In this document: positions 26,229-34,076 of the stretch, one piece after another
Layout: each line of letters opens with the position of its first letter
How positions within the stretch are numbered: position 1 is the first letter of the stretch
NCBI GenBank assembly: GCA_965216725.1
Contig: CBDCGI010000025.1
Span: 1-47,722, forward strand
From: JACZUI01 sp965216725
GTDB taxonomy: Bacteria; Actinomycetota; Acidimicrobiia; Spongiisociales; ZC4RG35
Reading direction: 5' to 3'
DNA: 47,722 nucleotides
Notes under the pieces: model-generated
Told to the model about the DNA's origin: nothing
What the model saw: only the letters and a program-made list of their open reading frames with translations
The model's database searches: none
Position numbers and translations under genes: made by a program

Positions 26229-26536
26229 TGGGTGCGGTTGTGTTGGGTGCCGCTCTCCTGGCGACGGCTTTCGCCCAAGTCAATTACAAGATCTGGGTAG
26301 TTCGCGACAGATCGCGTGTGATCATTATTCGTGCCCTTGGTCTCTTTGCCTCAGCCCAAATAGGGTTCTTCTGGGCATTGACCAGCCTGGACGTCGGTCT
26401 TGTCTATATGAGTACCGGCCTAATCCATGTGACGGTCCTCCTACTTTCTTACTTCATCCTCGACGAACAGCTGACGATGGATCACTGGGTCGCGGTGACT
26501 CTGATTGCTGGCGGTCTCGTGATATACGCGCAGTAG
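26228..26536 (+). CDS. Small EamA/SMR-like membrane protein, second of a pair
   Basis: The start is the ATG in the TGATG overlap, with GGAGA seven bases upstream, giving 102 residues. It has four hydrophobic helices: MGAVVLGAALLATAFAQVNY, LGLFASAQIGFFWALTSLD, TGLIHVTVLLLSYFILDEQL and WVAVTLIAGGLVIYAQ. The segment YFILDEQLTMDHWVAVTLI is typical of EamA half-transporters. Translational coupling implies equal amounts of both subunits. It is the last gene before the housekeeping block, 44 bases from acpS. Confidence 0.75.
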   Translation: MGAVVLGAALLATAFAQVNYKIWVVRDRSRVIIIRALGLFASAQIGFFWALTSLDVGLVYMSTGLIHVTVLLLSYFILDEQLTMDHWVAVTLIAGGLVIYAQ

Positions 26537-26580
26537 CTAGGGAGTCGGCGGAGGACCTATCTCTCGATAGGATCGACTCG

Positions 26581-26958
26581 GTGAACATTCTCGGCCTCGG
26601 AGTCGACCTCGCTGATATCGATCGGGTCGATCGCGTCCTCGACAAATACCCCCGCTTCGCAGAGCGCTGTTTCACCGAGCACGAGCGTGAATACGCATTT
26701 CGTTTCGCCAAGCCGGCGCGGCGCCTCGCCGCACGGTTCGCCGGCAAAGAGGCCGTGATGAAGTCGCTGGGTACCGGGTGGCGGCGTATCCGCTGGCAGG
26801 ACATCGAGATCGCCGGTGGCGGTAAGCCCACGGTCCGGATGACGGGCAACGCGGCGCGCCGAGCCGAGATGATGGGGGTCACCGAGGTTCTGGTCACCAT
26901 CACACACACCGACACCTCGGCGCTGGTCATGGCAATCGCCGTGGGCGAGCACGACTGA
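26581..26958 (+). CDS. acpS: Holo-[acyl-carrier-protein] synthase
   Basis: The 125-residue GTG-started protein transfers 4'-phosphopantetheine from CoA to acyl carrier protein. Mg2+-binding residues are Asp9 in GLGVDLADIDRV and Glu57 in RFAGKEAVMKSLGTG. The C-terminal ITHTDTSALVMAIA is the usual last strand. It opens the housekeeping run, 21 bases before nnr, an order common in actinobacteria. Confidence 0.95.
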   Translation: MNILGLGVDLADIDRVDRVLDKYPRFAERCFTEHEREYAFRFAKPARRLAARFAGKEAVMKSLGTGWRRIRWQDIEIAGGGKPTVRMTGNAARRAEMMGVTEVLVTITHTDTSALVMAIAVGEHD

Positions 26959-26979
26959 GCCCCCATTACCCTGCCCCCG

Positions 26980-28347
26980 GTGAGACCGGTCCTGACCGCT
27001 GACGAGTACAACCGCGTCGACAAGGCGTTCACCGGCGATCTGATCCAGGCCATGGACCGTGCCGGTTATGCCGTCGCCCTGGCCGCCGTCCGCAACGGCG
27101 CCGGCTACGGATCCCGGGTGTCAGTGCTGGCTGGGCCCGGCAACAACGGTGGCGACGGATACGTTGCCGCCAGATATCTATCCGAGCGCGGCTGCCACGT
27201 AGTGGTCCACGCTCTGGGGGAGCCCAAGACCGCGGAGGCGGCCGACGCCGCTGCCAAAGCCGGCGCATCTGGTTTGCGAATCCAGCCCATCGGCGAACCG
27301 GGTGAAGAGGACCTCATCATCGATGCGCTGTTCGGCGGAGGAGTGAGAGATGGCCTACCCGAAGCCGTCCTGCCTTGGATCGACACCTCCGCTCCGGTCG
27401 TTGCCGTCGACTATCCCACCGGGCTCGACCCCAACACCGGCAAGGTCGAAGACATCTCGTTCGTCGCAGTTGAGACAGTCACCTTCCAGAATCTGAAGAC
27501 CGGGCATGTCCGCGGTCAAGGGCCCGACGTCTGCGGTCGGGTCACAGTTGTCGACATTGGGATCCCCGACGGGAAGCCATGCATGTATGTGGCCGAGGAG
27601 GCGGACGCTCCTCGGCCACCCAGAGAACGGCAGGTCCACAAGTGGTCGGCGGGAGCGGTTCTCGTCGTTGGTGGGTCCACAGGGTTGGTTGGAGCTTCGA
27701 TCTTCGCCGGGCAGAGTGCGTTGGGATTTGGCGCCGGGTCCGTCGTGGTGGCGACCCCCAACCGGGACACTGTCTCCACCGTCGCTCCCGAGTTGCCCAC
27801 CTTCTCTCCTTCGGAGGCGTTGTCCCGTGTCGATCGTTTTGACGTCGTGGTGGCCGGGCCCGGGCTGGATGCAGCCGATCAGCAAGACGTTCTGCCCATA
27901 TTGGCCAAGTCTTCTCAGGTCCTTCTCGACGCCGGTGCGCTCAACCCCGAGGCCCTTGAGGCGGCATTGGAAGGCGACGGCAAGGTTGTCCTGACGCCAC
28001 ACGCCGGGGAGTTCGAGCGTGTTGCCGGAGTTGCACCTGGAGCCTTCGCCGCTCGCTCATTCGCCAACCGGAGCGGCGCCATCGTCCTCCTCAAGGGGAA
28101 CCCCACCCTCATCACCGACGGTGACCTCCCGGTGCTCGTCGACACCGGGGGACCTGAGCTGGCCTCCATTGGCACCGGCGATGTGCTCGCCGGGATGATC
28201 GCAGCGCTCTGGTCGCGGGGCCTGGACCCGACGACGGCCGCCATATCTGGGGCCTACTGGCACGGCGTGGCGGCTGCGGATCTCTCGGCCACCGAAGCGG
28301 TGACTGCTCCTCGTCTTGCGGCCCACGTGAGAAGGTTTGCCTGGTGA
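26980..28347 (+). CDS. nnr: Bifunctional NAD(P)H-hydrate epimerase / ADP-dependent dehydratase
   Basis: The 455-residue GTG-started protein repairs hydrated NAD(P)H. The N-terminal epimerase (NnrE/YjeF_N) has LTADEYNRVDK, the AGPGNNGGDGYVAARYL nucleotide loop and VDYPTGLDPNTG. The C-terminal carbohydrate-kinase-like dehydratase (NnrD) begins near HKWSAGAVLVVGGSTGL and contains LLDAGALNPEAL, LTPHAGEFERVAG, LLKGNPTLI and ASIGTGDVLAGMIAAL. Length is normal. Its stop overlaps the alr start as GTGA. Confidence 0.95.
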   Translation: MRPVLTADEYNRVDKAFTGDLIQAMDRAGYAVALAAVRNGAGYGSRVSVLAGPGNNGGDGYVAARYLSERGCHVVVHALGEPKTAEAADAAAKAGASGLRIQPIGEPGEEDLIIDALFGGGVRDGLPEAVLPWIDTSAPVVAVDYPTGLDPNTGKVEDISFVAVETVTFQNLKTGHVRGQGPDVCGRVTVVDIGIPDGKPCMYVAEEADAPRPPRERQVHKWSAGAVLVVGGSTGLVGASIFAGQSALGFGAGSVVVATPNRDTVSTVAPELPTFSPSEALSRVDRFDVVVAGPGLDAADQQDVLPILAKSSQVLLDAGALNPEALEAALEGDGKVVLTPHAGEFERVAGVAPGAFAARSFANRSGAIVLLKGNPTLITDGDLPVLVDTGGPELASIGTGDVLAGMIAALWSRGLDPTTAAISGAYWHGVAAADLSATEAVTAPRLAAHVRRFAW

Positions 28348-29417
28348 GGCCGACCTACGCCGAGATCGACCTCTCGGCTATCAAACACAACACCCGACAG
28401 TTCCTGGAGATGATCGGCGGATCCGAGTTGTGCGCTGTCGTGAAGGCCGATGCCTATGGCCACGGTGACGTGCCGGTGGCCACTGCGGCCCTAGATGCTG
28501 GTGTTACCTCACTTGCAGTTGCCCTGGTTGAAGAAGGTGCCAGGCTGCGCGACGCCGGGATCGAGGCTCCGATCCTCGTTCTCTCCGAGCCTGACGTCGA
28601 GTCGATCCCGCTGTTGCAGCCGTTGAATCTGACGACGACGGTTTACTCGACGGAGTTTGTGGATGCGCTAGCGAGCTCGGGAACCGAGGTTGCTGTCCAC
28701 ATCAAGGTCGACACCGGGATGCATCGTGTGGGTGTCATGTCGGATGGCCTACCTGAGATCGTCGACAAGGTCGAGGACTGTCCCAACCTCAGGCTGGAAG
28801 GTGTCTTCACTCATTTCCCGGTGGCTGACGAGGATCCGGATTTCACTCGGCACCAGATCGAGCTCTTCGACCAGGCAACCGCCGGCATCACCGCCGAGAA
28901 GGTTCATCTCGCCAACTCCGCGGGGACGGTTCTGTTCCCGGAAGCACGGCGTGACATGTGCCGGGTCGGCCTGAGCCTCTACGGGCTACACGCCGCAGAG
29001 GCGACACGAGATCTCATCGAGCTGAAACCGGCGATGAGAGTGGTGAGCCACGTCGCCTATGTCCGAGATCTGCCCCGAGAGGCGCGACCCAGCTATGGGC
29101 GGGTCCGGGCTCTGCCCGAAGCCGGGCCGGTGGCGACCATTCCCATTGGTTACGCCGACGGTTACACGAGACGACTCACCGCCAACGGCACGGTGCTCAT
29201 CAGGGGCAAGCGATTCCCATTTGCCGGCATGGTGACCATGGACCAGGTGATCGTAGATGTCGACGAAACCGTAGAGGTGGGCGACGAGGTGGTATTGATG
29301 GGCACTCAAGGTGACGACCGGATCACGGCCGATGAGCTGGCCGCCGAATTGGGCACGATCACCCATGAAATCGTCACCAAGATCGGCCCCAGGGTGCCCA
29401 GGAGGTATGTCGGATGA
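28344..29417 (+). CDS. alr: Alanine racemase
   Basis: The 357-residue PLP enzyme interconverts L- and D-alanine for peptidoglycan. The PLP lysine is Lys34 in AVVKADAYGHG and the catalytic tyrosine is Tyr270 in IPIGYADGYTR. AEIDLSAIKHN, KVDTGMHRVG and MVTMDQVIVDV are further family marks. The GTG start lies in a GTGA overlap with nnr, and the stop overlaps the next ATG by four bases. Confidence 0.96.
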   Translation: MRPTYAEIDLSAIKHNTRQFLEMIGGSELCAVVKADAYGHGDVPVATAALDAGVTSLAVALVEEGARLRDAGIEAPILVLSEPDVESIPLLQPLNLTTTVYSTEFVDALASSGTEVAVHIKVDTGMHRVGVMSDGLPEIVDKVEDCPNLRLEGVFTHFPVADEDPDFTRHQIELFDQATAGITAEKVHLANSAGTVLFPEARRDMCRVGLSLYGLHAAEATRDLIELKPAMRVVSHVAYVRDLPREARPSYGRVRALPEAGPVATIPIGYADGYTRRLTANGTVLIRGKRFPFAGMVTMDQVIVDVDETVEVGDEVVLMGTQGDDRITADELAAELGTITHEIVTKIGPRVPRRYVG

Positions 29418-30295
29418 ACCAGACGATCACTGCGGTGTCAGGAATCGAAGTCGGCCACTACACCGACCGCGAAGGTATGACCGGGTGCACCGTGGTCGTC
29501 TTGCCCGAGCCCAACGTGGTCGCCGTCGAAGTCAGAGGCGGTGCCCCTGGCTCGCGGGAGACCGCGTTGCTTGCCCCGGGAATGAGAGTGGAGCAGGCGC
29601 AAGCGATTCTGCTCACTGGAGGTAGCGCCTTCGGTCTGGCGGCGGCGGACGGTGTCATGCGGGGCCTGGAATCTGACGACCGCGGCCACGACACCGGGAT
29701 TGTGAAGGTGCCGATCGTTCCCGCAGCAGTGGTTTTCGATTTGTTTCCCGACCCTTCGATCCGACCGGGCCCAGACCAGGGCGAAGCTGCCTACCGAGCG
29801 GCCAGCTCCGACCCGGTGGAGGTTGGCTTGGTCGGCGCCGGAACCGGAACCTCTGTTGCCAAATGGCGTGGCTTCGAGCACATGCGTCCCGGAGGGGTTG
29901 GCTCTGCGGTACGACCATCGGGCGAGGCGACCGTGGGGGTCCTTACGGTTGTCAACGCCGTGGGTGACGTGTTCAGCCTCGACGGAACCTCGCTCACCGG
30001 GGGCGATCCTGAGCCGGGGCCACCGGCGTTGTTCCGTGACTCGCTGACCAACACCACGCTGGCAGTCATTGGCACCGACGCCCGACTCTCACGTCCTGAG
30101 CTGTCGCGCCTCACGCTGCGGGCTCACGACGCGTTTGCGGCAACCCTGCGGCCGTCGCATACCCGCTACGACGGCGACATCGTCTTTGCCGTTTCGTGTG
30201 GCTCGGTCGAGGCGGATGTCGAAGAACTTGCCGAGGCCACATTTGGGGCCACTGCTGCCGCAATAGAGAACGCAGTTACAACGTCGGCGACCTGA
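29414..30295 (+). CDS. P1 family peptidase (DmpA/NylC-like N-terminal-nucleophile aminopeptidase)
   Basis: The 293-residue product belongs to the L-aminopeptidase/D-esterase family. These proteins self-cleave before a Ser or Thr that becomes the catalytic nucleophile. Here the site is probably Asn213-Thr214 in DSLTNTTLAVIGTDARL, as in NylC (from memory). ILLTGGSAFGLAAADGVMRGLE and GTSVAKWRGFE are other conserved parts. There is no signal peptide. The ATGA overlap with alr suggests coupled expression and hints at D-amino-acid or D-Ala-containing peptide turnover, but the substrate is unknown. Confidence 0.88.
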   Translation: MNQTITAVSGIEVGHYTDREGMTGCTVVVLPEPNVVAVEVRGGAPGSRETALLAPGMRVEQAQAILLTGGSAFGLAAADGVMRGLESDDRGHDTGIVKVPIVPAAVVFDLFPDPSIRPGPDQGEAAYRAASSDPVEVGLVGAGTGTSVAKWRGFEHMRPGGVGSAVRPSGEATVGVLTVVNAVGDVFSLDGTSLTGGDPEPGPPALFRDSLTNTTLAVIGTDARLSRPELSRLTLRAHDAFAATLRPSHTRYDGDIVFAVSCGSVEADVEELAEATFGATAAAIENAVTTSAT

Positions 30296-30322
30296 CCGGC
30301 GGTTTGGCACAATGGGGCACGC

Positions 30323-30955
30323 GTGACCGACCACTCTTCTCTTCTCCAGCTCCGGGACCGCGCCATGAGCTGTGTCGAATGCGGCCTCTCCGATACGAGG
30401 ACCAAAGTCGTTTTTGGTGTGGGGGACCCCGACGCCGCACTCATGTTCGTCGGTGAGGCTCCGGGCAAGAACGAGGACCTCCAGGGCGAGCCGTTTGTAG
30501 GGCGGGCGGGGCAGCTCCTCGATCAGCTTCTGGGTGAGATCGGCCTGGCGCGATCCGAGGTGTACATCGCAAACGTCCTCAAGTGCCGCCCCCCGGGCAA
30601 CCGCGACCCCCGGCCCGACGAGATCGATGCATGCAAGGGTTACCTGCGCACGCAGATCAAACTGATCCAACCGATGGTCGTTGTGACGCTGGGCAACTTC
30701 GCCACCAAGCTCCTCCTCAACACCGACATCGGGATCACCCGACTCCGTGGGGTCCGCCACGACGATTGGTGGTTGGGGGCAACGCTGATTCCCACATTCC
30801 ACCCCGCTGCCGCCCTTCGCGGCGGAGACCGGGTTACCAACCAGATGCGTGAGGATTTCGCCACGGTTCACGACGTCCTCGATCAGCCAACGCCGAATAT
30901 CCCGACCCAAGAGGTGGAGCCGGAGACGCAGGGCCGTTTGGAGCTCTCCGGATGA
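30323..30955 (+). CDS. udg: Type 4 uracil-DNA glycosylase (4Fe-4S)
   Basis: The 210-residue GTG-started protein removes uracil from DNA. The family 4 iron-sulfur cysteines are Cys17 and Cys20 (MSCVECGLSDTR), Cys88 (NVLKCRPPGNR) and Cys104 (DEIDACKGYL). The active-site motif GEAPGKNEDLQGEPFVGRAG and the HPAA motif in IPTFHPAAALRG are intact. Its stop overlaps the tsaE start (ATGA). Confidence 0.93.
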   Translation: MTDHSSLLQLRDRAMSCVECGLSDTRTKVVFGVGDPDAALMFVGEAPGKNEDLQGEPFVGRAGQLLDQLLGEIGLARSEVYIANVLKCRPPGNRDPRPDEIDACKGYLRTQIKLIQPMVVVTLGNFATKLLLNTDIGITRLRGVRHDDWWLGATLIPTFHPAAALRGGDRVTNQMREDFATVHDVLDQPTPNIPTQEVEPETQGRLELSG

Positions 30956-31404
30956 TCGGCGTCAACTGCCCTACCGAGTCCGACACCCGGAGCCTCGCCC
31001 GCAAACTGGCAGCGGCTCTGAATCCGGGAGACGTGTTGCTGCTCTGCGGACGGCTCGGGTCCGGCAAGACCCTGTTCACGTCAGGCCTCGCCGAGGGCCT
31101 CGGGATCGACGAGCCGGTGACGAGCCCGTCATTCGTGCTGGTCAAGGAGTATCGGACCGGCTTTCTCCCGCTGGTGCACGCTGACGTGTATCGCCTGGGC
31201 TCGATCAACGAATTCGACGATCTCGACGTTGTCGACATGGCCAAAGACGGTGTTCTGGTCATCGAATGGGGCGACGCCATTGACGCCCTGCTCCCTGGGG
31301 AGCATCTTCGGGTGAGCATCGAGGTCGCAGATGACATGGGGCGCCGAATCACCCTCACGGGGACCACGGGTTGGGACAAGAGGAACCTCGAGGAGATCCT
31401 GTGA
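30952..31404 (+). CDS. tsaE: tRNA threonylcarbamoyladenosine biosynthesis ATPase TsaE
   Basis: The 150-residue protein is the ATPase subunit of the bacterial t6A complex. Walker A is GRLGSGKT at residues 33-40, followed by VTSPSFVLVKEY and the HADVYRLGSINEFDDLD segment. The GTG of tsaB overlaps its stop. It works with TsaB and TsaD, encoded just downstream. Confidence 0.95.
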   Translation: MIGVNCPTESDTRSLARKLAAALNPGDVLLLCGRLGSGKTLFTSGLAEGLGIDEPVTSPSFVLVKEYRTGFLPLVHADVYRLGSINEFDDLDVVDMAKDGVLVIEWGDAIDALLPGEHLRVSIEVADDMGRRITLTGTTGWDKRNLEEIL

Positions 31405-32111
31405 AACTGCTGGCCATCGAGACCTCCACTCCTGGCGCTTCGGTAGCGCTCGTCGAGGACAAGACGACACTGGCGGCAGCTTCTCGGATCGACCGGGTTG
31501 GGCATGCGACATTCCTGGTCCCCGCAATCGACTTCTGTTTCGACCAGGTCGGCTGGTCGCCTCAGGACCTTGATGCCGTGATTGTCGATGTGGGTCCAGG
31601 TCTTTACACGGGGATTCGGGTCGGCCTTGCCACCGCTCAAGGTCTGGCCGCCGCCATGGGCATCCCCGTCGTCCCGGCGACCTCGGTGGACGCACTGGCC
31701 CTCGAGGCCCGAACCGGCCACCGCACCATTTGGACTGTGGTCGATGTCCGTCGTGGCGAGTTCGCAGTGGCCCGCTATCGGCCAGTGCCCGGCGGCGTGA
31801 TCAGAGAGAGCAGCACCGAGTTGGTCGAGCCCGACGTGCTTCGGGCCCAGTTGGAGTCTTATCACGGTGAGAGTCTGGTGGTAGGCGATGTCAACGCCCT
31901 GCCCGACCGAGTGATGCGTGGGCTCCACCGGGCCAAGACCGGAAGACCAAGGTACCCCTATGCAGTGGCTCTCGCTGAGGCGGGGCGGGGTCGCTTCGAA
32001 CGTGACGAGTACCCCGATCCTGAGGATGTGAGACCGGTCTACCTACGGGAGCCAGACGTGACCATCAACTGGGAGAAGCTTCGTCAGGAGGGCCCATGGG
32101 AGTCCAAGTGA
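31401..32111 (+). CDS. tsaB: tRNA threonylcarbamoyladenosine biosynthesis protein TsaB
   Basis: I chose the GTG at 31401 because AGGAG at 31391-31395 lies five bases upstream and its TGA overlaps the tsaE stop; the result is 236 residues. The ASKHA-fold N-terminus KLLAIETSTPGASVALVED and VDVGPGLYTGIRVGLATAQGLA are diagnostic. It forms the TsaBD heterodimer. The stop overlaps the rimI GTG start as GTGA. Confidence 0.95.
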   Translation: MKLLAIETSTPGASVALVEDKTTLAAASRIDRVGHATFLVPAIDFCFDQVGWSPQDLDAVIVDVGPGLYTGIRVGLATAQGLAAAMGIPVVPATSVDALALEARTGHRTIWTVVDVRRGEFAVARYRPVPGGVIRESSTELVEPDVLRAQLESYHGESLVVGDVNALPDRVMRGLHRAKTGRPRYPYAVALAEAGRGRFERDEYPDPEDVRPVYLREPDVTINWEKLRQEGPWESK

Positions 32112-32585
32112 GCTTCGGGTTGCGGCCGATGACACTCGACGACATTGATGTCGTCGCAGCAATGGAGGCCTCCGCACAGCCGATGCCGTGGAGCAGTTGG
32201 GGTGTTTCGGGACGAGTTGGCCGGTGAGAACAGGGCTTATCTGGTGGCGGAGGACAGTGGACAGATCGTCGGGTTTGGTGGGATCATGGTGGCTGGTGCG
32301 GATGCTCACGTCACGAACCTGTTGGTGCGTCCGGAGTCCAGAGGTCGGGGAGTCGGCACATCGCTGATGGTGGGTCTCATTGCTGCGGCTATCGATCTCG
32401 GTGCGAAGAATCTGACGCTTGAGGTCCGTTCTCGCAACGATGCCGCGCGAAAGCTGTACTCCAGGTTCGGGCTGGCACCAGTTGGGGCGAGACCCGGCTA
32501 CTACGGGGACGACGACGCCCTCATTCTCTGGGCTTACGACATCGACTCCGCGACCTATCAAACCCGCATCGAGGAGCTGAGATGA
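32108..32585 (+). CDS. rimI: Ribosomal protein alanine N-acetyltransferase RimI-like, single frame break
   Basis: The GTG at 32108 has GGGAG five bases upstream and overlaps the tsaB stop. The first frame gives FGLRPMTLDDIDVVAAMEASAQPMPWSSW and then runs to an early stop. Skipping one G of the GGGG run 32199-32202 continues as VFRDELAGENRAYLVAED, then IVGFGGIMV, acetyl-CoA-binding RPESRGRGVGTSLM and RNDAARKLYSRFG, the full GNAT fold of 158 residues. The one-base run error is the simplest explanation; true inactivation is possible. The setting between tsaB and tsaD is the usual one for rimI. Confidence 0.85.
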
Positions 32586-33595
32586 ACCCGACGATCCTGG
32601 CCTTCGAGTCCTCATGCGATGAGACCGCGGTGGCGGTGGTCAGGGGAACCGAAGCCCTCTCCAACGTCCTCTCATCACAAATCGAGCTGCATGCTCGATT
32701 CGGGGGAGTTGTGCCTGAGGTTGCCGCGAGAGCCCACGTGGAGTCGATCCGCTCTCTCACCCATCGAGCCTTGAAGGAGGCCGGGGTCCACCCCGCCGAT
32801 CTCGACGGGGTGGCGGCTACGGCCGGCCCCGGCCTGGTGGGTGCCCTTCTGGTTGGCCACTCATTTGCCAAGGCCACTGCCTGGGCGCGTCAGCTCCCCT
32901 TCGTCGGCATCGACCACATGGAGGGGCATTTGATGGCGCCGAGGCTCCAGTTCGATGAGTTCGAGCCCCCGGCAGTGGCGCTGCTGGCCTCAGGCGGGCA
33001 TTCTCAGATCGTGCATGTCGGCCAGTGGGGCGACTACGAGACTCTCGGCCACACCATCGACGATGCTGCCGGCGAGGCATTCGACAAGCTGGCCCGTTTC
33101 ATGGGTCTGGGATTCCCGGGAGGGCCCGCCATAGACACCGCATCCGACGGCGGCGATCCAGAGGCTGTGGGCTTTCCCCGCGCCCTTCCCGACCAGCCCT
33201 ACCACTTCTCTTTTTCGGGTCTCAAGACCTCGGTGACCACGTTCATCGACAAGGCTCGTAAGGCGGGCGACCTGCCCTCTCTGGCTGATGTCGCCGCTTC
33301 CATCCAGGAGGCGATCGTCGATGTGCTCGTCGACAAGACGTTCCGTGCAGTGGACGACACCGGAGTCAAGATCGTCGGCGGAGGCGGGGGTGTGCTCGCC
33401 AACCGGCGTCTCCGGTACCGATTCGCCGAAGAAGCCGACAAGCGGGGAGTGACGCTGGCACTGCCCGATCCGATCCTCTGCACCGACAATGCGGCCATGA
33501 TCGGAGTCGCCGGGGCCTATTGGCTGTCCCTTGGCCGGATCACCGACTGGGCGGAGAACGTGGATCCGGGAAAGGTGTTGAGTACTAGTCCCTGA
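32582..33595 (+). CDS. tsaD: tRNA threonylcarbamoyladenosine transferase TsaD
   Basis: The 337-residue catalytic subunit of t6A synthesis starts MNPTILAFESSCDETAVAVV. Metal ligands His112 and His116 lie in DHMEGHL. TAGPGLVGALLVG, GFPGGPAIDTASDGG and HFSFSGLKTSV are conserved. The start overlaps the rimI stop (ATGA). It ends 178 bases before groES. Confidence 0.97.
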   Translation: MNPTILAFESSCDETAVAVVRGTEALSNVLSSQIELHARFGGVVPEVAARAHVESIRSLTHRALKEAGVHPADLDGVAATAGPGLVGALLVGHSFAKATAWARQLPFVGIDHMEGHLMAPRLQFDEFEPPAVALLASGGHSQIVHVGQWGDYETLGHTIDDAAGEAFDKLARFMGLGFPGGPAIDTASDGGDPEAVGFPRALPDQPYHFSFSGLKTSVTTFIDKARKAGDLPSLADVAASIQEAIVDVLVDKTFRAVDDTGVKIVGGGGGVLANRRLRYRFAEEADKRGVTLALPDPILCTDNAAMIGVAGAYWLSLGRITDWAENVDPGKVLSTSP

Positions 33596-33624
33596 TACCT
33601 GAGTGCCAGTCGCTCAGATTTTGA

Positions 33625-33651
33625 TTAGCACTCACTCGAACCCTTTGCTAA
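33625..33651 (+). promoter_or_regulatory. CIRCE operator (HrcA binding site) of groES-groEL
   Basis: The left arm TTAGCACTC is perfect. After nine bases the right arm reads CTTTGCTAA, matching six of nine positions of GAGTGCTAA. It lies 122 bases upstream of groES. HrcA would repress here until heat stress. A second, weaker TAGCA...TGCTA pair is at 33660-33684. Confidence 0.85.
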
Positions 33652-33773
33652 TCTGCCCCTAGCAAACGACAAGGTCGACTGCTAATTGTTGGGCAAATCG
33701 CCATATTCCTGTTGAGTATTTCGACAGAGGCGTTGCCCGGCCAAGATAGGACGAGCTTCAAGGAGGAGCACGT

Positions 33774-34064
33774 ATGAAGTTGCAGCCACTCGGCGACCGA
33801 GTGGTGGTCAGTCCGACGGACGAGGCCGAAGCCCGCACCCCGTCGGGCCTGGTCATCCCGGACACCGCCAAGGAGAAGCCGCAGGTGGGAGAGGTCATCG
33901 CCGTAGGCCCAGGTGGGCGCGATGAAGATGGCGACCGCATCCCGATGGAAGTTTCGGTGGGGGACAAGGTCCTCTACTCGAAGTTCGCGGGCACCGAGGT
34001 CAAGCTCGACGACGGCGAGTATCTCGTGCTCTCTGAGCGCGACCTCCTGGCCATCGTCAACTGA
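33774..34064 (+). CDS. groES: Co-chaperonin GroES
   Basis: The 96-residue Hsp10 starts MKLQPLGDRVVVSPTDEAE after an AAGGAGGA site. The mobile-loop region TPSGLVIPDTAKEKPQVGEVIAVGPG is standard. It caps the GroEL ring. It is followed after 12 bases by groEL and is under CIRCE control. Confidence 0.98.
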   Translation: MKLQPLGDRVVVSPTDEAEARTPSGLVIPDTAKEKPQVGEVIAVGPGGRDEDGDRIPMEVSVGDKVLYSKFAGTEVKLDDGEYLVLSERDLLAIVN

Positions 34065-34076
34065 AGAGAGGTTTGA

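Noticed and set aside
30834..31928. Minus-strand open frame (364 codons) opposite udg, tsaE and tsaB
   Set aside because: It overlaps three well-supported genes and shows no motif.
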